DNA from: Pristionchus mayeri
Taxonomy: Eukaryota; Nematoda; Chromadorea; Rhabditida; Neodiplogasteridae
DNA: 64,000 nucleotides
Assembly (NCBI GenBank): GCA_036245805.1
Contig: BTRK01000004.1
Location: 24,194,619 to 24,258,618, forward strand
Direction: 5' to 3'
This document shows, piece by piece, positions 51,987 through 62,163 of the stretch (its first letter is position 1; the number at the start of each line of letters is the position of its first letter). The position numbers were made by a program, and so were the translations under genes. A model generated the notes under the pieces. That model was not told the DNA's origin. It ran no database searches and worked only from the letters and a program-made list of their open reading frames with translations.

Positions 51987-53070
51987 TAGAGATGGCCAAA
52001 ATAGTCCTCCCCCACAGCTCCGAGCGCGCGCCGAGAGACAGGAATGAGTCGCTCGAGAAATGCTCTCTCACCTCGAGGACAATGAATGGTCCGTGAGGAA
52101 AATGATGGGGACAATAGAGTCTCCCCGATTTCGAACAGATATTTTTGAGTTGTGAAAAGTTCGATAATTGATTCCAATATTATTAACTTATAAACATTAA
52201 AATTATAATAAACATATTCCACAACTGAACTGATAACGCAACCACAGCCTTCTCACAGAATTCCCTCACGACAGAAACGAGAGCCCTATCTAACTGCTTC
52301 CTTGGTACCTTGAGTTCCTGCTGAAACACTAAATCTCCCTCCAGGAAGCCTCTGTCGATGCGCGGTACTGATCAGGCTGATGGATTACGGTAGCAAGGGG
52401 TACTGTACAATGGGTTCGTCATAGACCAATACTCAATACTCAACTATAGCGAAGCAGTTTTGAAAAAAAAGCAGTTCGCGATTTGTGTGGGGGGTGGTTT
52501 ATTTTTTAATTTTTTAAATAAAGTCTGTTTACGATAGTCACGGATTACGGTAGCGATATCACGGATCTCCTGTAAAAATGCAAGAAAATGAGGAGAATTT
52601 GAACATAGTGCAATTTTTGAATGAAACATGTTTTGGTACGTATCTCCCCTCCAACTTATGCAAATGAAAGAACTTAGACCACTTTTGGATACCTCTCCAG
52701 TAAGTCTCCAACAATGACTCAGGGGTACGAAACCCTGAAGTTAGCCGTTTTCGAGATACGGAGTAAAAACCCTTTTCATTGGATCACACAGAGAGAATTA
52801 CATTTCCTACAAAACATATTACAAGTCCTAAATCTCGCTACTGAGTAGCGATGTCTACATCCCCATGTCAAGACAAACGAACTATGTGAATAAGTCAACT
52901 TGAAGGTGGGGAATCCGAATCAATCATAAAAATCGAGAAGATACAAGATTATAGTGGACTTTGGGACCATTTCGCCTCAAATTTCTGAAGAACAGTTCAA
53001 TCACAGTATTATGCCCTGTGCAAATGGAGCAAACACTCGATGCACGCATGGTGTGCCTCGTGGTGTGGTT

Positions 53071-53141
53071 GCATCGGCGGGGAGTCGAACCCGCGACAAT
53101 TGCGTGCTAGCCCCGCCTCACCCGACTGAGCAAAATGGGAC
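53071..53141 (-). repeat. tRNA-like module in the left HMG element
   Basis: The reverse strand reads TTTTGCTCAGTCGGGTGAGG (A-box) and TCGCGGGTTCGACTCCCCGC (perfect T-arm, B-box). The same module is in the right copy at 57519-57588. Acceptor halves do not pair. Confidence 0.6.
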
Positions 53142-53397
53142 AGTTGGAGGAGCTAAGAATACCGTGCCCTAGTGCTAGCTCCCTCTCCTTTACTTCGCGC
53201 AGCTCACTCCACATACCAAGAGAAAGGAGTATTTCCAAGTTCCCACACGATTATTACATGGACTTCCCCACTGTATTTACAATAATATTATCTACTAATG
53301 AATTCTCCTTTCCTTTGTGTTCGTGATCGTTGAATAAACAGAAACAACAAATTTATTTCCGAAAAGAAACATACAAATGTGACAAAACAAATAGGTT

Positions 53398-54388
53398 TTA
53401 TCGAGGATTCTCTCTACGGTACTTGACGATCTCAGTCTCGTAGCGTTTCTTATCGTCTTCTGCGCGTTTCCCCCACTCCTGCAATGACCACTTTAGAATC
53501 CCCTCGCAGACCCATTTGAGTACGACGGCTATAAAAAAGGGTACACACATGCGTAAAAAGGAAAATAAATAGGAAAGTCATACCTGCATCCAGAGGAAGA
53601 ATGCCGTAGTTGGCCTCTCCGGCATGTTGGGATCCTTAGCCTTTTTGATTGTTTTGTTGCGCCCTTGTTGCGTTCCCTCGTTCACATTATACCCCACAAA
53701 CAAATGTTTTTGTTTGTGAGTTCATGAACTAAACGTTTAAGAGAATGTAGAGAATGTATGGAATATTTTTTCATAAAAAATAATGAATTATTGCTTTAGA
53801 ATGATAAAATTAACAAAATATAAAAAATTAAGCGTTCCCGCGATTTTTTATTCAAAAAATCAGGAAAATGCAATAAAAATAGTAAAAGAATACTGTAATA
53901 TCAGGGAATTTATTTGAAAACCCTCCAAAAAATCAGGGTGGCTAGAGTGACAGACTTCGAGATTTTGGGGTCCAAATTAGCGTGGTGTACTGAGATTTTT
54001 CCCCTAACGAGTTTCACCGTGCCCTTGGCCATTCTTCCTTCAACAAGGTAAAATTAGGACAAATCAGATCGATGAATATTTAATACTGAAGATTATAAAG
54101 GGTTTGGAAATCGAATTTAGTCGAAGTAACTAATATACAACAAAACGCGGCATTCCCACGGCATTTTCTCCTCGATCTCATCATTTGGTCGCTATTTCCT
54201 AAGTTTTCTCTGAATACTACTATGGGAAGTTGTGTTACAAAGCTGTAAGTATTATAAAAACCGTAAATAAACTTTAGAAAGGCAAAAAAAAAGTTCAAAA
54301 ATACGAACCGGTTTCCTGTCGGGCGGCATCCTCCTTCGATCGTCGCTCATTATAGTTGAACCATCCCGAAGTAGCCTGGCCAAACATT
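53398..54388 (-). pseudogene. HMG-box-like captured gene, left copy
   Basis: This is the same exon set as in the right copy: MFGQATSGWFNYNERR (about 54388-54310), the KKAKDPNMPERPTTAFFLWM exon ending at 53584, and 53478-53398 reading EWGKRAEDDKKRYETEIVKY, then RRENPR-stop. KDPNMPERPTTAFFLW is helix 1 of an HMG box and EWGKRAEDDKKRYE is from helix 2 to helix 3. The middle of the box (about 25 residues) is absent. This copy keeps an intact TATAG acceptor-like site at 53526-53530 that is changed in the other copy. Confidence 0.7.
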
Positions 54389-55298
54389 CTAGCATGATTC
54401 AAAACAAGGAAAACGCATAATGGTACACATTTAGCAAAGAAAACGTTGAAAAACCTTGGGTCGCGTCGCTAAACTTTTTTAACGACGACGAAAATTCTTA
54501 CAGTACATTTAAAGAATTTTAAGGGAATTCCGTGTAAGACGCTGACGGTAAGTCATCCATAATTCCCGCGTCACTTCCCGCGCTTTTTTTGCTTTTGCAG
54601 TCATTGCGTTGAAAGCATTATACTGTGCAATACAACTTCAATACAAAAAAATCCGCTCTATGTAGGTCAAAAACTGACCGATATTCGTCCTTCCAACGCG
54701 GTAGGTCATAACTTCACTCAACATGCAAATTTCGAGGAATGAAGTAGATAGGCATTCTCCCCGCCCTCACTTTGATCAGTTCTCACGTTTACAGCGAAAT
54801 CGGTGATCCAAATTTTTTTTGTCGCATCGGTTCCTGCATTTTTACAGGAGATCCGTGATATACGCTACTTGGGGCGATGTATTGCCGCTTGGGTACTTTA
54901 TTTTAGCGTTTTTGAAATTATAGTCGGTTAGTGATAGTCGGGAGTTACGGTAGCGACCTACGGTATCTGATAGTACTGTATGCTCGATTGTGGATGACAC
55001 TTAGTGTTGGCCTGCCAATCGATTTTTTACCACGACTTCTCCCTAGGATGGTCATGGGGATTCGACGGCGGCGTGAGCAGCAATGATATTTCGAGCAGAA
55101 AACTTTTTAAAAACAGATTGTAACTGTATTTTAGAAGTGGGGACACTCGAGTGTCCTCAATCGGGGACACTCGAGTGTCCCCGACAATTTATTGTCCCCA
55201 TTGTTTGGACCATTCATTGTCCGTGGAAACCGCGCTGTCCGCGAAATGAGGACAAGAATGGTCGGGGACAATCGAAATGACTATTTTTGCCATCCCTA

Positions 55299-55483
55299 AA
55301 TGATACCTATGAATGAATGGGTAGAGAAGTGCCGGTTTCGAAATGACAAAATCCGAAATTTCAATTTTCAGACACAAGTGCATCCCATTTCGCAGACACT
55401 GTAGACAGTGTTCCAGACAGTGTTCCAGAACGCTCCGGATGTGGCACCCGAGCTATGCTCTACGAGTACATGTAGTACAATAC
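55299..55483. other. Spacer between the two inverted hAT copies
   Basis: This 185-bp centre is not repeated in the arms. It contains a direct repeat (CAGACAGTGTTCCAGA) and ends in sequence that resumes the hAT interior (ACTCGAGTGTCCCCGATTG). The right copy therefore lacks its first ~170 bp, including the terminal repeat. Confidence 0.6.
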
Positions 55484-56272
55484 TCGAGTGTCCCCGATTG
55501 AGGACACTCGAGTATTCCCACTTCTAAAATACAGTTATAATCTGTTTTTAAAAAGTTTTCTGCTCGAAATATCATTGCTGATCACGCCGCCGTCGAATCC
55601 CCATGACCATCCTAGGGAGGGGTCGTGGTAAAAAATCGATTGGCAGGTCAACACTAAGTGTCATCCACAATCGAGCATACAGTACTATCAGATACCGTAG
55701 GTCGCTACCGTAACTCCCGACTATCACTAACCGACTATAATTTCAAAAACGCTAAAATAAAGTACCCAAGCGGCAATACATCGCCCCAAGTAGCGTATAT
55801 CACGGATCTCCTGTAAAAATGCAGGAACCGATGCGACACAAAAAATTTGGATCACCGATTTCGCTGTAACCGTGAGAACTGATCAAAGTGAGGGCGGGGA
55901 GAATGCCTATCTACTTCATTCCTCGAAATTTGCATGTTGAGTGAAGTTATGACCTACCGCGTTGGAAGGCCGAATATCGGTCAGTTTTTGACCTACATAG
56001 AGCGGATTTTTTTTGTATTGAAGTTGTATTGCACAGTATAATGCTTTCAACGCAATGACTGCAAAAGCAAAAAAAGCGCGGGAAGTGACGCGGGAATTAT
56101 GGATGACTTACCGTCAGCGTCTTACACGGAATTCCCTTAAAATTCTTTAAATGTACTGTAAGAATTTTCGTCGTCGTTAAAAAAGTTTAGCGACGCGACC
56201 CAAGGTTTTTCAACGTTTTCTTTGCTAAATGTGTACCATTATGCGTTTTCCTTGTTTTGAATCATGCTAGAA

Positions 56273-57261
56273 TGTTTGGCCAGGCTACTTCGGGATGGTT
56301 CAACTATAATGAGCGACGATCGAAGGAGGATGCCGCCCGACAGGAAACCGGTTCGTATTTTTCAACTTTTTTTTTGCCTTTCTAAAGTTTATTTACGGTT
56401 TTTATAATACTTACAGCTTTGTAACACAACTTCCCATAGTAGTATTCAGAGAAAACTTAGGAAATAGCGACCAAATGATGAGATCGAGGAGAAAATGCCG
56501 TGGGAATGCCGCGTTTTGTTGTATATTAGTTACTTCGACTAAATTCGATTTCCAAACCCTTTATAATCTTCAGTATTAAATATTCATCGATCTGATTTGT
56601 CCTAATTTTACCTTGTTGAAGGAAGAATGGCCAAGGGCACGGTGAAACTCGTTAGGGGAAAAATCTCAGTACACCACGCTAATTTGGACCCCAAAATCTC
56701 GTAGTCTGTCACTCTAGCCACCCTGATTTTTTGGAGGGTTTTCAAATAAATTCCCTGATATTACAGTATTCTTTTACTATTTTTATTGCATTTTCCTGAT
56801 TTTTTGAATAAAAAATCGCGGGAACGCTTAATTTTTTATATTTTGTTAATTTTATCATTCTAAAGCAATAATTCATTATTTTTTATGAAAAAATATTCCA
56901 TACATTCTCTATATTCTCTTAAACGTTTAGTTCATGAACTCACAAACAAAAACATTTGTTTGTGGGGTATAATGTGAACGAGGGAACGCAACAAGGGCGC
57001 AACAAAACAATCAAAAAGGCTAAGGATCCCAACATGCCGGAGAGGCCAACTACGGCATTCTTCCTCTGGATGCAGGTATGACTTTCCTATTTATTTTCCT
57101 TTTTACGCATGTGTGTACCCTTTTTTATAACCGTCGTACTCAAATGGGTCTGCGAGGGGATTCTAAAGTGGTCATTGCAGGAGTGGGGGAAACGCGCAGA
57201 AGACGATAAGAAACGCTACGAGACTGAGATCGTCAAGTACCGTAGAGAGAATCCTCGATAA
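56273..57261 (+). pseudogene. HMG-box-like captured gene, right copy
   Basis: Exons: about 56273-56351 (MFGQATSGWFNYNERR, SKEDAARQET, gttcgt donor), an exon ending at 57075 (NKTIKKAKDPNMPERPTTAF, FLWMQ, gtatga donor) and 57181-57261 (EWGKRAEDDKKRYETEIVKY, RRENPR-stop). Splicing gtatga to attgcag joins MQ|EW in frame but omits about 25 residues of a normal ~70-residue HMG box, so DNA binding is doubtful. HMG-box proteins bend DNA as chromatin architectural factors. The presence of introns points to DNA-level capture by the surrounding element. Confidence 0.7.
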
Positions 57262-57518
57262 AACCTATTTGTTTTGTCACATTTGTATGTTTCTTTTCGG
57301 AAATAAATTTGTTGTTTCTGTTTATTCAACGATCACGAACACAAAGGAAAGGAGAATTCATTAGTAGATAATATTATTGTAAATACAGTGGGGAAGTCCA
57401 TGTAATAATCGTGTGGGAACTTGGAAATACTCCTTTCTCTTGGTATGTGGAGTGAGCTGCGCGAAGTAAAGGAGAGGGAGCTAGCACTAGGGCACGGTAT
57501 TCTTAGCTCCTCCAACTG

Positions 57519-57588
57519 TCCCATTTTGCTCAGTCGGGTGAGGCGGGGCTAGCACGCAATTGTCGCGGGTTCGACTCCCCGCCGATGC
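57519..57588 (+). repeat. tRNA-like module in the right HMG element
   Basis: Mirror copy of 53071-53141: TTTTGCTCAGTCGGGTGAGG, then CGCGGGTTCGACTCCCCGC. It lies downstream of the HMG exons. Confidence 0.6.
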
Positions 57589-58856
57589 AACCACACCACG
57601 AGGCACACCATGCGTGCATCGAGTGTTTGCTCCATTTGCACAGGGCATAATACTGTGATTGAACTGTTCTTCAGAAATTTGAGGCGAAATGGTCCCAAAG
57701 TCCACTATAATCTTGTATCTTCTCGATTTTTATGATTGATTCGGATTCCCCACCTTCAAGTTGACTTATTCACATAGTTCGTTTGTCTTGACATGGGGAT
57801 GTAGACATCGCTACTCAGTAGCGAGATTTAGGACTTGTAATATGTTTTGTAGGAAATGTAATTCTCTCTGTGTGATCCAATGAAAAGGGTTTTTACTCCG
57901 TATCTCGAAAACGGCTAACTTCAGGGTTTCGTACCCCTGAGTCATTGTTGGAGACTTACTGGAGAGGTATCCAAAAGTGGTCTAAGTTCTTTCATTTGCA
58001 TAAGTTGGAGGGGAGATACGTACCAAAACATGTTTCATTCAAAAATTGCACTATGTTCAAATTCTCCTCATTTTCTTGCATTTTTACAGGAGATCCGTGA
58101 TATCGCTACCGTAATCCGTGACTATCGTAAACAGACTTTATTTAAAAAATTAAAAAATAAACCACCCCCCACACAAATCGCGAACTGCTTTTTTTTCAAA
58201 ACTGCTTCGCTATAGTTGAGTATTGAGTATTGGTCTATGACGAACCCATTGTACAGTACCCCTTGCTACCGTAATCCATCAGCCTGATCAGTACCGCGCA
58301 TCGACAGAGGCTTCCTGGAGGGAGATTTAGTGTTTCAGCAGGAACTCAAGGTACCAAGGAAGCAGTTAGATAGGGCTCTCGTTTCTGTCGTGAGGGAATT
58401 CTGTGAGAAGGCTGTGGTTGCGTTATCAGTTCAGTTGTGGAATATGTTTATTATAATTTTAATGTTTATAAGTTAATAATATTGGAATCAATTATCGAAC
58501 TTTTCACAACTCAAAAATATCTGTTCGAAATCGGGGAGACTCTATTGTCCCCATCATTTTCCTCACGGACCATTCATTGTCCTCGAGGTGAGAGAGCATT
58601 TCTCGAGCGACTCATTCCTGTCTCTCGGCGCGCGCTCGGAGCTGTGGGGGAGGACTATTTTGGCCATCTCTAATCCCATACTTTTGCACAGTACTGTATT
58701 CCATGATAATAAGATACTTAGGAGGTCTAGAACCTCATCACAGCCATGAACATTTAGAGTAAAACATCATTTAATATCGGTAGATAGCAACAGATCACAA
58801 AAACGAACAACAAACTCAAAACTCGGAGAACAAGAAAATTTAAATCCTATTGGTTC

Positions 58857-59038
58857 CTAACACTCATTGTGGCTCTTTTTTGATTTGCTCTTCTTCATAC
58901 CCTTTTCATTCTTCCCATTCTCCTCGTCTTCATTCTTTTTGAACATTCCTCCTTCCTTCTTTTCATATCCTTTCTTCTCATCCCTCACATTCTTCACTGC
59001 GAATCGACGTTGATTCTTGTACGTCTGAATGTCTAATT
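58857..59038 (-). CDS. Lysine-rich terminal exon of an unidentified gene
   Basis: After an attgag-like (ttgttgag) acceptor at 59039 the frame runs LDIQTYKNQRRFAVKNVRDE, then KKGYEKKEGGMFKKNEDEE and a KKSKSKKSHNEC-stop end. Charged, lysine-rich tails of this kind are common in nucleolar or RNA-binding proteins, but I recognise no domain. Upstream exons are not visible between 59.1 and 60 kb. They may lie beyond transposon sequence or be lost. It lies outside the 10.3-kb TIR interval. Confidence 0.45.
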
Positions 59039-59334
59039 CTCAACAAAAATAATGCTCAATGTGAGAACATTATGTGAAAGACGTATATAATAGGGCTGGC
59101 TATTCGAGATTGACCGGATTGCGAAATAGTGACAGGGGGGACTGTTGACGTCAGGCAAGCCTAGAATCTTCGAACTACCGTATACCAATCAATAATTAGC
59201 ATTGGGACAACTACCGTAACCAATCGATAATTGGCCATGGGTCAACTATTATTCCGTGGGTCAGATTTATGATTTTAACCTTTGATCTTTTAATTACAGT
59301 ATACCAATCAATAATGAGCATTGGGCCATGGGTC
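59039..59334. other. Non-coding stretch with short repeats
   Basis: The motif ATACCAATCAATAATTAGCATTGGG recurs in variants at about 59180, 59215 and 59300, leading into the HSE-like array. I see no gene. Confidence 0.5.
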
Positions 59335-59595
59335 AAAGCTTCTAGAATGTTCCAGAAAGTTCGAAAATGTTCCAAAGCTTCTAGAACGTTCCAGAAAGTT
59401 TGAAAATGTTCCAAAGCTTCTAGAATGTTCCAGAAAGTTCGAAAATGTTCCAAAGCTTCTAGAATGTTCCAGAAAGTTCGAAAATGTTCCAAAGCTTCTA
59501 GAATGTTCCAGAAAGTTCGAAAATGTGCCAAATCTTCTAGAATGTTCCAGAAAGTTCGAAAATGCTCCAAAGCTTCAAGAATGTTCCAGAGCACT
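59335..59595. repeat. Tandem array of heat-shock-element-like sequence (39-bp unit, ~6.7 copies)
   Basis: The unit GCTTCTAGAATGTTCCAGAA / AGTTCGAAAATGTTCCAAA recurs with a 39-bp period. Within it GAA and TTC alternate every 5 bp (GAAtgTTCcaGAAagTTC), the exact layout of heat-shock factor binding sites. Each unit carries at least four perfect inverted pentamers. As 39 is a multiple of 3, open frames (MFQKVRKCSKASR repeats) cross it on both strands, but these are by-products. Confidence 0.85.
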
Positions 59596-60051
59596 CGAAA
59601 ACGAAAGGGAGAGAGGGAGGGAGATAGAGGGAGAGGGGGAGAGAGGAGGACTTTCCTATTTCCGTACTAGGCTCCTCCCCCCTGCCCACGCCAACTTGTT
59701 GATTACCTAACCTTAAGCAGACAAAGCATAAGCCTAAGCAGTCTGAGCCGATCTCTAAGTAACTAAAACCTGTACCTAAGAGGGCGAAGCCAGACCCTAA
59801 ACAATCTTATGATGAGGGAGAGGTGGAGGGGGCGGAGACTGGTACGGAAGTTGGAAAGTGCCGGAGAGAGAGAAGGAGAGTCTCCTTCTCTCTCCCTCTC
59901 TCTCCTTCTCTCATTTTCGGCCTTTTGAATAGTAACGTTGAAATGGTACATGTACTTCTACTGCGCGAGAAATAAAGGCCTGCGTAACTTTAAAATTTTC
60001 ACAAAAAATACGATTTTTCTTAGTTGCTGTACTTCGCAGAGAATTTTTTAA
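59596..60051. other. Low-complexity and MITE-like sequence
   Basis: GA-rich runs lie at 59605-59650 and 59860-59925. Between them are ends resembling the 8-bp-duplication MITE (GGACTTTCCTATTTCCG and CGGAAGTTGGAAAGTGCC). Confidence 0.5.
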
Positions 60052-60426
60052 ATGGATGCTCACAAAGTTTATCAAAAAGCACTAGTCGGGCACTGCCTAG
60101 TTTCGAAAAGAGAGTTGCTGAATTCGTTATATGCATCGTACAGGTCGATGAATCATGGACATTTAGAAAAAGCAGAGTTCTTTCGAATTAATCACCTGTT
60201 TCGAGGATTGACGAGACGGACACCTACCTATGGGCGCTATCATCACTACTTTAAGGGTTCTCCATTACATCAATATGTAAGAGCCCAATTGGCTTTCTCA
60301 TCTAAAAAAGTGACATTTGCTCCTGAATTATTTTTCGATATAAATGTCGAAATCCCTCACATGGAGGGTCTTCGGACACGGATTACCCTAGAAAAAGTAG
60401 CGAATACCATAATATTCAAAAATTGA
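60052..60426 (+). CDS. Intronless 124-residue ORF, unknown function
   Basis: ATG at 60052 follows ...acttcgcagAGAATTTTTTAA, where the cag could be a spliced-leader acceptor. The protein starts MDAHKVYQKALVGHCLVS and is basic and rich in Tyr, His and Arg (LTRRTPTYGRYHHYF). It contains LNSLYASYRSMNHG, a weak similarity to LYR-type mitochondrial assembly factors that I do not rely on. It has no membrane segment or signal peptide. Codon use looks protein-like and the frame is open for 375 nt in an AT-rich region. It may be a small gene or a retroposed copy. Confidence 0.5.
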   Translation: MDAHKVYQKALVGHCLVSKRELLNSLYASYRSMNHGHLEKAEFFRINHLFRGLTRRTPTYGRYHHYFKGSPLHQYVRAQLAFSSKKVTFAPELFFDINVEIPHMEGLRTRITLEKVANTIIFKN

Positions 60427-60816
60427 TGAGGGATAGGGTAAGGGTTGTTCATTAATTTGAGCAGGAAAATACCGCTTCTCAAACTACAGGGCTAGCACAA
60501 AAACTCCAAAAGTGTGTATTTCGATGTTCAAAATTGGACATCTAAACCCCGAAGAACCCTGTTCATGAATGGAGAACCACATTCTCTCCCAAAGATTATT
60601 GTGACTTGCATTGGACAGGTAGTGCACATTTATGAATAATTGAAATATCAAGGGCCGTCGGTATAGATACAATACTCCAGAAACGTGTCGTCATGAAACC
60701 CCAAACTCCGATTACGCGGCTATCTCTAATAGGCCCTTCAAGGCTGATCAGTATCAATATGGCCGGTGCAACATACGACCATCGTGCTTTGCTACTGTGG
60801 TAAAAATTGGGACATA

Positions 60817-62161
60817 CAGTCGCGTGCAAAAGTTTTCGGGCACTTTTTAAATTTCATGTAACTTTTTACCCAGGAAAGGCATCAATCTGGAACTCTACTA
60901 TGCACCAAATTCATCAGAGATTAAGTTCTTGTTATTGGCATATTGCGAAATCGCACAATGATTGCGTAGTGATGACGCAATCAAAGTGTACTTATTCAAT
61001 CGGCCTTATTCTTACATGGATTTTTTCCTGGTTGCCACACTTACTGAGGTTGGAGACATGCCCGGGGACTACCCAGAAAAAAAATTTGAAGTTGCTGCGC
61101 GACCGCACGTTTGCTGCAGCCTTGCTGCAAAATCGAGGTCGAAAATTAGGATCTCGGCTCCTAGTCAAGCTAGTGACTCGTTCAAGGCATCAAAATGATC
61201 GCCATCATGAGTCCAGATGATCCTGAGAATATCATAACAAAATCTCATAATTTTCGCTCAGGGCATGAATAAATCACTTTTGTGCATGACCATTTTTTGG
61301 ACTTTCATAACTTTATGTGAAAGTTAGGCAAAAATCTGGTTTTTGCATAGGAATGTTCCAAATGTATCAGAGATATGACTTCCAACTTTTTAGAGAGTTT
61401 GGATAACTTTCCTGCCCGCGGCGAACGTTTTTCGGAGGCATACTAGGATCCGGAAATACCCTGTTTACGCCTATGGGCGAGAGAGTGCAGGCGGCGAGAG
61501 TACGCAAACAGGGTGTTTCCCGACCCTAGTATGCTTCCGAAAAATGAACGCCGCGTGCAGGAAAGGTGTCCAATCGCTCTAAAAAGTTGGGAATCATATC
61601 TTCAATACATTTTGAACATTCTCACATAAAAACTAGATTTTTCCAAAAACTGCCCACAAAGTTATGAATGTCCAAAAAATGAGCATGCAAAAAAGTGATT
61701 TTTTAATGCCCTGAGGGCAAATTACAAAATTTTGTTATGATATTCTCAGGATCATCTGTATTCATGATGGGGGGTCATTTTGACGCTTTGAACGGGTCTC
61801 TAGCTGGTCTATGAGCTGAGTTCTGAATTTCAGACCTTGTTTTTGCAGCAAGGCTGCAGCAAAACGTGCGGTCGCGCAGCAACTTAAATTTTTTTTTCTG
61901 GGTAGGCCCCGAGCATGACTCCAACCTCAGTAAGTTTGGCAACCAGGAAAAAATCCATGTAAGAATAAGGCCGTTTTGAAAAAGTACATTTTGATTGCGT
62001 CATCACTACGCAATCATTGTGCGATTTCGCAATACGCCAATAACAAGAACATAATCTCTGATGAATTTGGTGCATAGTACCCGAGTTCCAGATTGATGCC
62101 TTTCCTGGGCAAAAAGTTACATGAAATTCAAAAAGTGCCCGAAAACTTTTGCACGCGACTG
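60817..62161. mobile_element. Tc1-like foldback element
   Basis: The ends CAGTCGCGTGCAAAAGTTTT and complement are flanked by TA (60815-60816, 62162-62163). Almost the whole 1345 bp is one imperfect palindrome with arms over 600 bp that meet near 61490. Mismatches and small indels between the arms show that it is not recent. ORFs on it are shadows. Confidence 0.9.
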
Positions 62162-62163
62162 TA

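Larger units (their letters stand above)
52559..54858 (-). mobile_element. TA-flanked 2.3-kb element carrying HMG-box exons, left copy
   Basis: The ends TCACGGATCTCCTGTAAAAA are inverted repeats of about 24 bp, with TA on both sides (52557-52558, 54859-54860). It contains minus-strand exons of an HMG-box-like gene and a tRNA-like module. No transposase is seen. The palindromic element at 31356-31978 has the same ends. Confidence 0.85.
51987..55298 (-). mobile_element. hAT-like element with a nested HMG-carrying element, left copy
   Basis: Ends TAGAGATGGCC (left) and CCATCCCTA (right). Outside the insert the sequence is nearly the same as 38632-39641 in opposite orientation. The insert at 52559-54858 sits in the TATA of a site that is empty at 39064. 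It forms the left arm of a giant inverted repeat with 55484-58672. No matching 8-bp duplication is visible around it. Confidence 0.85.
55800..58100 (+). mobile_element. TA-flanked 2.3-kb element carrying HMG-box exons, right copy
   Basis: Ends TCACGGATCTCCTGTAAAAA and complement, with TA on both sides (55798-55799, 58101-58102). The empty site is TAGCGTATATCGCTACCG at about 39064. The subterminal part (ATCGGTCAGTTTTTGACCTA) also recurs near 1620-1650. Confidence 0.85.
55484..58672 (+). mobile_element. hAT-like element with a nested HMG-carrying element, right copy
   Basis: It begins inside the hAT sequence and runs to the end GGCCATCTCTA at 58672. It matches the left arm almost exactly, including the position of the 2.3-kb insert. 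The pair is best explained by duplication of one composite in inverted orientation. Independent insertions at the same site are much less likely. Confidence 0.85.
48353..58696. mobile_element. TA-flanked 10.3-kb interval with matching Tc1-like ends
   Basis: CAGTACTGTGCAAAAGTATG begins at 48353 and its exact complement ends at 58696, and TA flanks both outer sides (48351-48352, 58697-58698). This is the pattern of a Tc1/mariner-type element whose interior has been expanded by later insertions (foldback, MITEs, hAT pair). The right end survives only as the terminal 20-odd bases next to the hAT end. Confidence 0.65.

Noticed and set aside
52954..57705. Paired ORFs repeated in the two composite copies (for example the 72- and 63-codon frames around the tRNA-like modules)
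   Set aside because: They are identical only because the arms are a recent duplication. One spans the tRNA-like module, and none has a domain.
59211..59710. Long repetitive ORFs on both strands over the 39-bp repeat
   Set aside because: The unit is a multiple of three with few stops, so open frames arise automatically. There is no start context or homology.
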